A model generated the notes under the pieces. It made no database searches. It was not told the DNA's origin and was given only the letters and a program-made list of their open reading frames with translations. A stretch of DNA of 64,000 nt from Posidonia oceanica. Lineage: Eukaryota; Streptophyta; Magnoliopsida; Alismatales; Posidoniaceae. A program made the translations under genes and the position numbers. Location: the NCBI GenBank assembly GCA_037176725.1, contig JAZBRS010000039.1, positions 23,596,001-23,660,000 of the forward strand, given 5' to 3'. This document shows, one piece after another, positions 1 to 12,232 of the stretch (position 1 is its first letter; every line of letters begins with the position of its first letter).

Positions 1-777
1 AAAAGAATGATAAGATATCGGACTTATCGGCCGGCAAAGAAGGGATGAAGGAATGACAAGATATCGGACTTATCGGCCGGCAAAGGGAAAGAGATGATAA
101 GATATCGGACTTATCGGCCGGCAAAGAGAAAGAGATGATAAGATATCGGACTTATCGGCTGGCAAATGAATGGGTTTCGCGAGAGCGAATCATCCCATGA
201 TACCAGGAATATCATGGGGGAAAGAGGGAGAGAATGATACCAAGGCGCGATCAAAAGATGCCCCTGGTGTCGGGATGACACCAGGGGTTGGCCAGCACGT
301 CCTTGGCATCAAAAGCAGAGGGTGAAGACAAAACTGTCGTGTTTGTCAGACGAGTAGTTTGGGGTACCAGCCCGAAGATCATGACAGGTTGACGGACCCA
401 TCGCCGAGCAGTTGGGGGTGCCAGCCCGCAGATGATGATAGGTTGACGGACCTATCGCCGAGCAGTTGGGGGTGCCAGCCGGCAGAGACTCAGCTGGGGA
501 TGCTGGATGGCTTGGCTTGACGGCGCGGGTCTGTAGTGATTCTAGACTCCGGATTGGCTGCTGAGGACTTTCCTGCATTCTGTTGGCTGCAAGTCTGGCC
601 AGAGGGCCCAAGATGAGGTGGGCAATGATTATGCAATGCATTAAGCAGTGTCCTGAAGTGCAAGCAGACAGCAGAAAACACTTTTTCATTGAAAGAACTG
701 TTGAGTACATGCCTGTGGCAGGCCAAAAGCATACAGCACAACTTGAAAGGAAACTACATATTGGCTGCACAAGTGCC
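1..777 (-). repeat. Element A 3' region: hairpin-forming repeats after the PMD-like ORF
   Basis: No credible gene is present. Positions 1-170 hold about four copies of a unit containing GATAAG, a short loop and CTTATC, followed by GGCCGGCAAAG. Positions 194-218 form a hairpin (arm CCCATGATA, loop CCAGGAA, arm TATCATGGG). Positions 261-287 form a perfect 11-bp hairpin (arm CCCCTGGTGTC, loop GGGAT, arm GACACCAGGGG). Positions 385-480 hold two copies of a unit with the core GTTGACGGAC and CAGTTGGGGGTGCCAGCC. Element B has the homologous series at 50940-52560. A hypervariable, tandemly repeated 3' UTR is known for Tat/Ogre elements. Confidence 0.8.
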
Positions 778-1980
778 CTAGCCGGTTCGGGCCTTCTTTG
801 ACTGCCTGGAGTCGGGGAATAGGGGGCTGCCTGGCGGGATTTCATTGATGGGCCAGAGCTCTTGGACCTCAGTCACATACTCAGGGGCGCATCCTACACC
901 TCTCACAGCTGCGATGTCTGTTGATCGCACCCCATGCTGCATCAGATCGACCAGCTTCTTTGTTGGGGCAGTCGTGCTGAGAGGGTATGTCTGAAGAAGC
1001 TCGGGCGCTGTGCTGTCAACAAAGGCGCCCTGCTGGAAGTCAAACTAGCGCATAACCCTGATGGGATGGTATTCCACACCTGCTGTGAGTCCTGGTAGTA
1101 CAATCAGCTGCGTGTCGCGTGCGCTGAAGAAGACAGTGAATGGCTCGGCTATAGAGGGGATGATACGCTAGGTTACTGCGTCGTCAGTCAGTGCTGATAG
1201 CCTTTCGTATTCTTCTTTGACGCTCTTGACTGTCTGGGCACGGGCGCTGCTGCAGTAGGCTTCAAAGGCATGTACCTGGGGGCGCAGAAGGTTCATCTCT
1301 AAGTGTGCGGTTAGCCAGACTTGTATAAGTGCCCCGCAGCCATGGAAGTGGCGGCAGCGATGTGAGATGCGGTCCAGCCCGCGGTATGTTTCTGCCAGAA
1401 CAACTGGTGCCAGGTCAATGTGCCGGGTCACCACAGCAAGTGCTATTTCTACAACCTCAATGGCCACTGTCAGTCGGCCATGAGTAAAGATCAGCTCGCC
1501 CAGGAAGCGGATGACAAACCCTCGGAGCCACAGCTCATCTCCGAGTTCGACGCGCTTCTTCATGAGATCATCAAAGTGCACTAGGTGAAGCATGGGTTCA
1601 GGTCCGCTGTTGCAGATCAGTCTTTGTTGGTAGCTTCGAGTAGGGAGCCCAGTCAGTTGGCTCAGGACCTCGAGATATCTGTCATGCCTCATGAAGATAG
1701 GCGGCCCCATGATCTCGGAGAAGCCGCAGATCCGACGCACTTCTTCCAGTGTGGGTGTTAGCTCAGTTCTGCCAAAGCGAAAGACGTGGTGTGCCGGTTT
1801 CCAGAACCTTGCGGCGGTACACAGAAGATGGCAGCTTACTTCCACATCAGCAGCCTTCAGTAGCTTGGTTGGAAAGCCCCAAAGGCGCAGCTTTTCGCAG
1901 TCTTTTTGGGTAAGCTCGCCGATCCATTCTCGCAGGGTCTCCGAGCAGCGTGCTGGAGTCAACAGGGTAGGGAAGCCCAT
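778..1980 (-). pseudogene. Element A PMD/DUF7745-like ORF, broken by two stops
   Basis: The start MGFPTLL matches the intact copy in element B at 54072, and the end aligns with B's stop. The protein would be about 400 residues. Recognisable parts are the PMD-like block HHVFRFGRTELTPTLEEVRR near residues 65-85 and the segment VVLAETYRGLDRI near 193-205, which recall the DUF7745/plant mobile domain proteins carried by plant Ty3/gypsy elements. Two in-frame TAG codons break it: one after DDAVT near 1168 (TGG in B) and one at 1045-1047 (CAG in B). The molecular role of these element-borne PMD-like proteins is not established. Family assignment is from remembered motifs. Confidence 0.75.
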
Positions 1981-3443
1981 TGCGCAGATTGCAGGGGTAC
2001 AGGCAGATAGCTGCAGAACTTGAAGGTACCTGTTATTAACATTGTAAACAGTCAGATCACACAGGCATATAATCTCTGACAAAAAGCAGAATCTGAGGCT
2101 GATAATGTAGTTCAATATGCATCCAGCAGTTAATGTCAGAATATAGCAGTTAAGCATAGATAAGCAAAGGGAATCTACAGCAGTCTTGTGGGCACAGGGG
2201 CAAGGGCCGGCAGGAGATCTGGACCAGCGCAGCTCAAGCAACGTCAACGCGTTCTAGGCAAGAAGTACTGTCTCAGAGTCGAAGCGAGTTGCAGAGCGGA
2301 ACGATTGATAAGAAGGAAAGGATAATTGAGGATGCATGTATGCATGATGCAGGTTGGTATGCTTATGAAATGATTAGTATGCTTGGGTGCCCTCAGCATA
2401 CGGAGTGCTTTGGTGCCTGCTGCAAAGGAAGGGAGTGGTCCCCGGCTCACTGGGCCCTACTTAGACTCTTGACTTGCTGGTGGCTCTCCGGAACGGGTGT
2501 TGGCACTATACAGGTGGTGGTGTGGTGAGGACAGGCTACTTGCCGAACTCTCAGGACCTACACCTACTCTTTCTGCTCTCTTTTTTTTTGATTTCTCCCT
2601 CAAAGGTATGCAGTCTTTCTCCGCCCCTAGCTAGGAGAGGGTAAATGTTTTCTTTTGGAGGGAAGTGGTAGACCCTTTTAGGCTTACACCCTTGGGTCTC
2701 TTGTAAGGTACGGGGGATGATGGTGCCTGCATTTTTGGGCTGAATCTTGCCCTTCTTCTTCTTCTTTTTTTTCTTTGCTTGCTTTTTCTCCTTTTTTTTT
2801 TGTTTTTTTTTTTTTTGTTCTATCTCTTTCTTTTGCTTGTTTGATTTTTTTTTCTCTTTTTTTTTTTTTTTTGCTATCCCCATTTTGGTGGCAAAAGAAG
2901 GGTGTTTGAGTTGTGATGGGTCTGGGCTTTGGGTCTGCTGTGTGATGGGTAGAAGGAGCAGGGTTAGACTGCACACCCCTATCTCTAGGGCCGGCTTCTG
3001 TCTTCATCTTCTGTTCCTTGGACGTGCCCAAGCCTAGATGTCTACTCTCACTTTTTTCAAACTCACATCCTAACATTTTTTCTCCCTCAGAGGTGTATGT
3101 CCTTACGAGTTTAGGCAGTTCGCCTGTCCTGATTGGTGGTGGCTCCCTCACTAGCTAAGACATCTAAGTAGTGCCGGGTGAGGTAGGGCGGACTCCTTCC
3201 AGAGCAGGCAAGCACTTCCGGTTCTCATCACCGGGCCAAAGATGCAATGCATGATTTGAGAGGATGACGATGATGATTTGAAAAGAGAGATGATGCATGT
3301 TTTGAGAAGATGACGATGATGATTTTGAAAAGAGAGAATGCAAGAGTAGGATAGATAGAAGACGCAGGTAGGACGAGAATGTAAGGAGCGAGAATGCAAG
3401 TGTGTAGGTGGGAGAAGGGCATCTGCAACGGGGCCGCCCTTGA
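1981..3443 (-). other. Element A spacer between integrase and the PMD-like ORF
   Basis: This is non-coding. On the coding (minus) strand it contains a long A-rich run, seen as pyrimidines on the plus strand at 2747-2875, and GATGATGATTTGAA-like triplet repeats near 3255-3330. A pyrimidine-rich CAG candidate splice acceptor lies at 2076-2078, 95 nt before the ORF start. Several open frames here (for example at 2551-3151) are low-complexity Lys/Phe translations of the homopolymer runs and are not credible genes. The homologous spacer in B is 54073-55564, of nearly the same length, and in D it is 29992-31567 on the plus strand. Confidence 0.7.
2074..2095 (-). promoter_or_regulatory. Candidate 3' splice site upstream of element A PMD-like ORF
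   Basis: On the minus strand a pyrimidine-rich tract ending in TTTTTGTCAG (CAG at 2078-2076) precedes the PMD-like start codon by 95 nt. The same arrangement occurs in element B (CAG at 54165-54163, 90 nt before ATG) and element D (CAG at 31473-31475, 92 nt before ATG). Splicing is inferred, not seen. Confidence 0.4.
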
Positions 3444-4640
3444 CTACTGATAGTACTTCTTGAGGTAGCAAAGGTTGACGGGCTCAGACTGCTCGACCTG
3501 GTCCATATCCTCAATAGTTACAGCGCCTCTCGAGAAGATCTGCTTGACCACGAAGGGGCCACTCCAATTAGGTCGGAATTTCCCTCGACCATCAGGCAAA
3601 TGAATGGCACGCAAAACGAGGTCCCCTGGCTGAAAGTTTCTGGGCTAGACCTTCTTCAAGAATGCTCTGGCCATCCGCTTCTGGTAGTAGTGAGCATTGT
3701 GCATAGCTTGCAGTCTGTGCTCATCAATCAGGTTTAGTTGGACGCAGCGATCTTCAACCCATTCTGCCTCTTCCAACTCAACTTCTCGTAGGATCCGCAG
3801 TGAGGGGATCTCTACTTCGACAGGCAACACCGCTTCCATGCCGTATACCAGAGAATACGGGGTGGCTCCTGTCGAGGTCCAGATTGATGTCCTGTACGCC
3901 CAGAGCCCGTACGGGAGCTTGTCATGCCAATCCTTGTGGGTTTCTGCCATCTTCTTCAGGATTTTAACAATGTTCTTGTTTGCAGACTCCACCACTCCGT
4001 TCATCTGTGGCCGATAGGGCGAGGATCTATGATGCTTGATCTTGAGACTCTGCAGGTATTCCTCGATCCTTTTGGCAATGAAGTTTGTGCCATTATCAGA
4101 GATGACAGAGTGCGGGACCCCATATCGGGCAACGATATTGTTCCTGATAAACTTTTCTATTGCCACAGCGGTGACCGTCTTATAAGAGGCTGCTTCCACC
4201 CACTTGGTAAAGTAATCGATCGCTATCAGAATGTAACGATGACCATTTGAAGTAGCCGGGTGGATGGCGCCAATGACATCGATCCCCCAGGTGGAGAAAG
4301 GCCATGGCGAAGACATGTTATGCAGCAGTTGTGGGGGGGCCTTGATGAAGTTACCATGGATCTGGCAGTTGTGGCATCTACACACGAATCGGCAGCAGTC
4401 TGCTTCCATGGTCTGCCAGAAATATCCTTGGAGCATGATCTTCTTGGCCAGGAGGACTCCGTTCATGTGCGGGCCACAGGTCCCTGCATGCACTTGAAGC
4501 ATCAGCATGTCAGCCTCTAATCTGTTCAAGCAGCGCAGTAGCATCTGATTATATGACCTTCTGTACAGCTGCCCAGCCCCCAACACATATTTTGACGCCA
4601 GACGCGCCAGAGTTCTCTTGTCTGCTGCCGCGGTATCAGG
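3444..4640 (-). pseudogene. Element A integrase domain of pol, one nonsense codon
   Basis: This is retroviral-type integrase, which inserts the cDNA into the genome. The zinc-binding N-terminus is seen as HAGTCGPH followed by CRCHNCQ. The catalytic D,D,E triad is visible in GIDVIGAIHP (first D), VISDNGTNF (second D) and GVVESANKNI (E). The C-terminal part ends in LCYLKKYYQ before TAG at 3444-3446. An in-frame TAG at 3645-3647 lies inside the C-terminal domain, where element B has CAG, so the last 66 codons would be lost. It follows the second RNase H in frame, as expected for a single pol polyprotein. Confidence 0.88.
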
Positions 4641-4784
4641 AGGAAAGTTGCCAGACTCCAGGAAAGATTTTATGTCTTGATACCAGGGTAGCTCCTCTGC
4701 TGGATCCGCCTCTTCTATGTTTATGCAGTATGCAGGCTGCTCAATGCGAGTAACAGATACATCCACTGCGCTGTCTTCAGGTAT

Positions 4785-7274
4785 AGTGAGCCAGGATGCC
4801 AGAGTTGCTAGCGCATTTGCGTACGCGTTCTTTGCTCTGTTCATGTATGTGAAGTAGATGCTCTCAAACTCTTCCATCAGCCTCAGCAGGTGTTCGTGAT
4901 ACGGCACAAGTTTGGGATCTTTTGTCCTCCAGTCGCCGTTCACTTGAGAAATCACTAGCATGGCATCACCGTGCACATGCAGCTTCCGCGCCTTATGCTC
5001 GAGGGCGACTTTCAACCCTAGGATGCATGCTTCATATTCCGCTTCATTGTTTGTGCAGGTGAAAGTCAGCTTCCTCGCAAAAGGAATCATCTATCCCTGG
5101 GGCGTGGTCAGCACTACGCCTACGCCTTGGCCCTTTTTGTTGACAGCGCCATCAAAGTAGAGCTACCATTCCTCTTGTTTTTCAGGATCTTTCTGCTCAG
5201 AGTCCTCCATTGCGAAGAGGATGTCCTCGTCAGGGAACTACGTCTGGAGGGGTTGGTATTCAGGCAGAGGAAGATCAGCAAGATGGTCTGCCATGGCCTA
5301 ACCCTTCATGGATTTCTGTGTGACAAAGGTGATGTCGTACTGAGACAATAACACCTACCACTTAGCACATCTGCCTACCATGGCCGGCTTTTGAAAGAGG
5401 AACTTGATAAGATCATGCCGGCATAAGAGCTGAATTGGGTATACCATCATGTAGTGCCTCAACTTCTGTGCAGCCCAGACAAGGGACAAGCAGGTCTTCT
5501 CTAGTGTACTGTACCTGGCTTCGCATTCATTAAACTTCTTGCTCAGGTAATAGATGGCGCGCTCCTTTCTACCAGATTCGTCATGTTGGCCCAAGACGGC
5601 GCCCATGGAATGCTGCGTGGTAGAAAGGTAGAGAAGCGAAGGTCTCCCTGGTGTAGGGGGAACCAGGACAGGAGGCTTGATCAACAGCTGCTTGATCTTG
5701 GCAAATGCAGCCTGACACTCCTTGCTCCAGTCGATTTGCGCATTCTTCTTTAGGAGCTTGAATATGGGTTCACAGATGGGCGTAAGCTGTGCAATAAAGC
5801 GACTGATATACTATAAACGCCCAAGCAGACTTCTGACCTCCTTTTCAGTTCTGGGGGGTGGCATGTCCACGATGGCTTTTGCTTTCATCGGGTCCACCTC
5901 AATCCCCCTTTGGCTAACAATGTAGCCGAGCAGCTTGCCAGAAGACACCTCGAATACACACTTCTTGGGATTCAGGCACAATTTATATTTCCGTAGATGA
6001 TCAAAGAGCTTTTTTAGACAGGCAAGATGGTCTTCAGGCTCTCTGGTTTTAGCAATCATGTCGTCTACGTAGACCTCTACTTCTTGGTGCATGAGGTCGT
6101 GGAACAGCGTAGTCATGGCCCTCTGATAGGCCGCACTAGCATTCTTCAGACCGAACGGCATGACTTGGTAGCAGAAGACTCCCCAAGGGGTGATGAATGA
6201 AGTCTTTTCCATGTCTTCTTCTGCCATTTTAACTTGGTTATATCCAGAAAAGCCATCCATGAAGGAGAGCATCTTGTGGCCCGCTGTATTGTCGACTAGG
6301 ACGTCAATGTGAGGCAAGGGGAAGTCGTCCTTGGGACTCGCCTTGTTCAGGTCTCTATAGTCGATGCAGATTCGGACTCGGCCATCTCTCTTGGGCACAG
6401 GTACAATGTTTGCCAGCCACTTAGGATAAAGAACGACCTTCAGAAAGTTGACTCTGAGCTGCTTCATTATCTCTTCTTTGATCATGAGCAGCCACTGCGG
6501 TCGCCATCTTCTTAGTTTCTGCTTCACTGGCTTGGCATCCGGGTTTAAGGGCAGATTGTGCACCACTATCTCTATGTCAAGGCCGACCATATCCTCGTAA
6601 CTCCAGGCGAAGATATCCGCATATTCTTTCAAAAATGCGATGAACTCTGTTCAAGCCTGGGAGGACAGCTGAGCACTGATACGAACTTCTCTGACTTCCT
6701 CAGCCGTGCCGATGTTAACAACCTCTGTTTCTTCTTCAACATGGAGGTTGGGGCCTTCTTGGTCGTCGTCATAGGGCCGGAACTCGGGCAATGGTTCGTC
6801 AATCTCATCCATGCCCGTATCGTCCTCCTCTCCATAAGCAATAAGTTCCGAGAGGATCTCTTTCTCAAAGGAAGGACTTGTGATGTCGAAAGAGTGTATA
6901 TGTTCCGCTGCTTGGCCCTGGTGATGCTTCAGGATGGTCATGCTCACTCGAGTATTCTTGTAGCCTCGACGCGCGACCTCCGTCCCAGCAATTCCTTCTA
7001 CTGTTTGCTCTGGCCTGACTGATTCTGCTGAGTGTTCTGCTGATACTGCTAAAGGCCTTACTGATTCTGCCGCTGATACCGCTGATGGCCCTGCTATTGA
7101 GGCTGCTAACAACTCTGCTACTGATTCTGCTTTCTGCTCTGTTACCGCAGCTGCTTGGACTGCTAGTGCTTCCTCCTCTGAGTCTTCTAGTGTGCTTGGG
7201 GAGGGTATGCAGGACCGGCGGCTGATCTGGGCACTGCCGCTCGCTATGCTGCCCCAGTGAGGCATGTGTTGCAC
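4785..7274 (-). pseudogene. Element A RT, RNase H and archaeal-type RNase H of pol, multiply interrupted
   Basis: The order on the minus strand is a variable acidic linker (7274-6654), RT (about 6650-5700), RNase H (5684-5265) and a second RNase H (about 5165-4790). RT shows VPKRDGRVRICIDYRDLN, FMDGFSGYNQ, MPFGLKNA and the catalytic YVDDMIAK. The first RNase H shows YSTLEKTCLSLVWA. The second, archaeal-type RNase H typical of the Tat lineage shows LYFDGA, NNEAEYEA and HGDAM, but its usual final NxFADALATLA Asp is Asn here (NAYANALATLA). In-frame stops occur at 6651-6653, 5811-5813, 5355-5357, near 5290, near 5237, near 5163 and at 5091-5093. All except the first (TGA) read TAG. The domain order is intact but the gene cannot encode a full product. 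Confidence 0.88.
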
Positions 7275-10200
7275 AAACTACCTAGACCCGCCTTCTGGTC
7301 GGAGAGTAATGAGCTCATCTGGTCTAGGGGAGTCCGACGTTGCTGAGCCTTCTTCTAGGACCATGATAGAGGCATGGTCTTCTTGCAAAGGAGGGTCCGT
7401 AACCACGGTTTTCCCTTTCCTTTCTGCGACTCAATGCTCTGCCAGGTCTTCTGCTATCGACTTGATTTGTTCTTGATAAAGTAGCTCTAAGTCAGACATC
7501 CATGAATCGACCTGGGCTTCTATCGCCACTCCTTCCTCCTCGTCTGAGGGTGAGTCGACATAGTAGGCACTGGGGGGCCTGCGGCATTGGCCCGGCTGGA
7601 AGACGGATCGCTGCCCTCGAAATTTGCATGATCTGGCTCGCAGGCGTGCCCGATAACGGCAACTTTGGCGTAGGAGATCCAAACAGACTGGTCAGCGGGG
7701 CCACAGATGGGTATGCTGCCAGAGTCACTGTTGCAGGTGGAAGGCAGGCAGAGATGCTCTTCTGAGGGCTCAAGGGCCGAGAGACTATGGTGCTTAGTTG
7801 GTCCTCTGCATTTGGTTGTGACTGTGAGAGTGCGGCTTCTGACGCCATGGGGGCCTACCATGAGAGTTGTTGCTTTGCGTCAGGAAGATGCGAAGTGGAC
7901 TGCGCCGACTGCATTCTCAGTGATGCAGCTGCTGGAGTAGGCTAAGTCGCGCTGCTGACTGAATTGATCGACTGTCCCTCCAGAGAGAGTGACAGTGGCA
8001 CTGGTGCGACTGCGACCGCAGGTAGCCTGCCCGATTCTGCCAGAAGGAGTGTCTCTGACTCCTGTACTGCTGCTGCCTGTACTTGTGATGCAGATGTGGC
8101 TGCAAAAGTGTAATAGCTTGCCAGTTCTACCACAGAGCCTGCTGAGCTGTCTGCTATATTCGCTGGAGGGAGAGCTGAACGAACTGACTGTGGTGCCTCT
8201 GTGCTGATCATTGCCTTGCTGCCAGTTGGGACTGCCTCTACTGTGCCAGACTGCTCCTCATCCGAGTAGTAGTCCTCAATGCAGACCCAGTCTTCTGCCG
8301 GCACCGCGGCTTGATCATTGGTCGATCCCAGAACCCCGGCACTGGTGAAGTTAGTGAGATCTCTGGGGATGGCTGGCTCTTGATCCTTGAGCTGAAGGTA
8401 GTGATCTTCGTTGAGCTTGGGTTCGTAACCGAGGCCTTCAGATTTCCTCTGCTCCACCACTGCGATCCCCTAGCCATGACGCCTGAGCGGCGTACCCTTT
8501 ACGTAACCCCACTTGTGACATACATTCTCGACCATTCGAAAGGGGTTGCTATGAACGGCCAAGGAGTTGACACGTTCAAGATCAGGAATGAAGTTAACCG
8601 GCTCACACCAATTAACGCGATATAGAGCTTCAGAAGTCTCGGGGTCAAACGGGATAGCTTGTGAAGACACAGGGGAGACTGCTTCGATCCGCTCCTTCTC
8701 AAAGTTCTCCGCCATGACGACAATGACATCATCGCCGTGACGGTACTTTATCATCCGATGGAGGGTCGAAGGAAGGACCTGATGCTTGTGGAGCCAAGGG
8801 CGCCCCAGCAGAAGATTGAAGTTCGGCTTCAAGTCGACGACATAGAATTCTACATCAAAGACGACCGGGCCGATAGCAAGAGGAATAATCAGGATCCCTA
8901 GAGCGTCGTGGTGGGTGTTGTCAAAAGCTGTCATTCCTTTCACGGCTGGCGTGATGTCCTCGGCTTTGAATCCGAGCTTGGTTGCAGTACGCAAGGGGCA
9001 GACGTTAAGGCCTGACCCATTATCAACCAGCGTTAGGGGAATGCGAAAGTTTTTGAACTGAACCGTGACGAACAGGGGTTGATTATGATTAATCCCCGCA
9101 GGAGGTAGTTCATCACTTGTAAAAGAGATGACCTGGGGCTCCGCAATCATCCCTACCATGCTTTCCAAGGCTGAAGGCTCAATGGACTGGGACACACGGG
9201 CAGCCTGGAACACGCGAAGAAAAGCCTCGCGGTGTTCGGCAGAGGTGTGGATCAGGTCCCAAATGGAAATGTCAGCTTTGACCTTCTTAAGTTGGGAGGT
9301 TATGTCTGCCTTGGGTTGGTTCTTTTTGGCAACAGGAGGGGTTGTTTTGGCAAGCTCTAAGGGAGTAGTGGCAGGAAGTTGGGCCGCTACGGGTTGGGCA
9401 GGGATTTGGCTTGCTACGGGTTGATTTGAGGTTGGGTCTACTACGGGTTGGTTGGAGGGTGGGGGCATAGTAGGTTTAGGGTGATTTGGCCTAATTACCG
9501 GTGCTGGGGGCCTGTAGACCCTCCCCGATCGCGTTACTTCTGCACACATTTCTGTGGCGTAGCTGTAAGGGACGCGATGGGTGTCCAAGGTTAAATCAAT
9601 AACCATTGGAGCACGTGCTGCGAGCATAGGAGGGGTTACAGGGGGACCTACTGGGTATTGAGGTCTACCTGGAGGGTATGGTTGTTGGGGTGGGAAGGCT
9701 GGGGCAGGTTGAGGTCTGCCTAGGAGGTGTACAGGAGATTCTAGCTGAGGTCGCCCTAAGAGGTGGACGGGGGATCTAGGCTGGGCCCTAGCTAGAAGGT
9801 GTACAGGGGATTGAGCCTGAGGAAGCACAACAGGGGGCGCGAAAGGGCACTCCGGCCTGGCACGCGGTCGGATCATGTGAATTCCCGACTCGGAGCCGGC
9901 AACTGCCGCAAGATAGAGATTCACAGGGAAAGGCTCAGAAATATCAGAGATAAGATCAAAAGGGTCTACCACAGAGGTAGTAGGCCCAGAAGGGAAGACA
10001 GAGTGGATGCCTGAGGTTCCCGCCCCTCCCAGATAAGAGTGCTCCGGTAAGGGTTGGTGGATGATGCCAGAATGAGGGGGAACAGCTGAATGTGCAGATG
10101 CATGTGTGTGTGCTTGAGTGGATGCCTCGTGCGTGTCAATCACAATCGTTCCCGATTCGATTAAATCCTGAATAGCATTCCATAGGGAATAGCAATTGTC

Positions 10201-12232
10201 CATCGAATGCCCAACGCTTCGATGGAAATTGCAGAAGAGGTTCGCCCTAAACCAATGCGGCAAAGGACTTGGGGGCGGACGAACCTCCGGGAACTTCAGG
10301 AGCGATGCAACCTTTGGCAAGATGACCGTGAGCGGTTCCACTAGTGGGGCGAATTTCCGCTTCTCAGTGGGTGGCCTTCTTTGCCTCTGGTATGAGCCTT
10401 GCTGAACCGGTGCGGCGGGGTAGACCGGTCTAACGGTGGTTGTGATTTGTGGTGTGGGTGGATTCCTAAGTGCAGGAGCGTACACCATCTGAGCTGGGGC
10501 AGGCCGGGATGGCAAGCGAACAGGCACAGCAGGGGAGTCGACGAATGCAACAGTGGTTTTCGACGAGTCCTTCCTCTTCGGGCGGTTGTTGCTACTGCCA
10601 CTGTTGTTGTTGGAGGCGCTGTTGTTGGCACTGTTACTACTGATCGCGGCCTGCTTAGCGAACGCAGAGAGAGTCGGGAAGTTGCCACTCTGCAAAGAAC
10701 TCTCCACACGCGCTCCAGCTCTGATGAGTGCTGCAAAAGTAGTGACTGGTTGGATGCTAAGTAGAGCTCCAAGAGATGGCTGCGCCCCTTTGATGACGAT
10801 CTCAATAGACTCCTCGTCAGAGGGTCTATCTCGAACCTGAGAGGCAAGGGCGCGCCAGCGACCGACGTACTCCCCGAACGGCTCGCCGGAATTCTGCTTG
10901 ATTGCGATCAAGTCCGCCCGCTTTGGGACCAGATTGAGGTTGAAGGAGTATTGTTCCAGGAACGCCTGACTGAGGTCGTTCCAAGTCTTGATGGCTGACA
11001 TATCAAGCGATGTGAACCACTTGAGTGCCGGCCCAGTCAAACTCTTCTGGAACAGGCGGATCAGCAACCTCTCGTCAGCCTAAAGCTGAGCGAGATCACC
11101 GCAATACGCCTTCAGGTGTGCCATGGGGCAACCCCTACCATTGTATTTCTCGAAGTCCGGGATTTTGAACTTCGGAGGGAGTATCGCCTCTGGAAAGCAG
11201 CAGAGGTCCCGAAATTGGTAGGTCTGGTGCTCAGTACCCTGCACTAGTCGTAGTGCCTTCTCCAAGACGTCCATCCGGTTGTTGATGGGGTCTGAAGTTG
11301 CTGTTATAGGGGAGGGATCAGCAGGGGTAGTGAGCACATACGCCGAATGGGTCGCACCTAAGTGCTCCTCTGGATCTACCATAGCGTCGCCTGGTGGAGC
11401 AACGGGATGGCCGGCGTATCCGTGCTAGGGAACTGTGTATGCAGGATGCTGGGCTTGATGCAAAGGAGAAGAGTAAATGCCATGCTGTGTTGTGATAGGG
11501 GTAGGATGACGGAGCACCGGTTGCTGTACAGGCGGGGTGCCAGACAGCGAGCCAGTGAGGTACTGGGCTCCAGTCGGTCCGAAGGACTGACCACCAGGGG
11601 GAAGAGGAGCATGCTGTGCTAGGTGTTGTGCAGCAGGAGGCGGTAAACGGGCCCCCATCGTCGGAACCGTGAGCAGTTGAGATGATGGTCGAGGCGGAGG
11701 TGTGGAGGTAGATGCATGAAATGCAGGAACTGGCCTCAAAGGAACCTCAGGGATGACAGGAGCACAGGAAGGACGAACCGATAGAGCCATGCCCTGCAGT
11801 CTCTGGGCAAGCTCCATCAGGTGCTGGTACTGCGCCTCAGGCGTCTCGCCGGTGGGGACGCTGAAGTGTAGTGCCGGCGAAGGTTGAGAGACAAATGGCA
11901 CGGACACAGACTGTCCGGGGGGGAAAAGGTTCTACAGTAAAAGTCGCAACAGCGGTAGGAGGGATGTCAAAGGCGATGTATCCCTGGGACGGAGGGGGCA
12001 GTGGCGTCTCCGCAGCGCGAGTAACGGTCATCAAGATAGACTTGGTGACCGGATCCGGAGGAAGAGATGCTTGCCACTGTCCCAGGACATACTGAGATCC
12101 TAGAGGCGTCAGGGGAGGAAACCCTGGCGTTGAAGGGGGAACAAAAGGGACAGAAGGAGCGACCGGAGGGGCCGGAATGGAAACACCCTCCGTGACAGGA
12201 GTAGAGAGAGGCTCACTGACGTACTGGGCCAT
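7275..12232 (-). pseudogene. Element A gag-protease region, broken by stops and frameshifts
   Basis: The start is MAQYVSEPLS at 12232, chosen because element B begins identically at 61626. It runs through a Pro-rich N-terminus, the Retrotrans_gag core (GCPMAHLKAYCGDLAQL, LFQKSLTGPALKWF, FLEQYSFNL) near 11170-10830, a CX2HX4HX4C knuckle (CNFHRSVGHSMDNC) near 10190-10240, and an aspartic protease (TLVDNGSGLNV, LLLGRPWL) near 9000-8790. It then continues as a long Ser/Ala/Glu-rich linker. A reading-frame change lies near 11840-11910. TAG at 11080-11082 replaces CAG of B, and TAG at 8470-8472 lies just after the protease region. More indels follow in 7430-7940. Gag forms the particle and protease matures it; neither could be made whole from this copy. 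Confidence 0.88.

Noticed and set aside
2551..3151. Lys-rich and Phe-rich ORFs over the homopolymer runs (also 54858-55205)
   Set aside because: These are pure low-complexity translation of A/T runs, not shared in frame between A and B.
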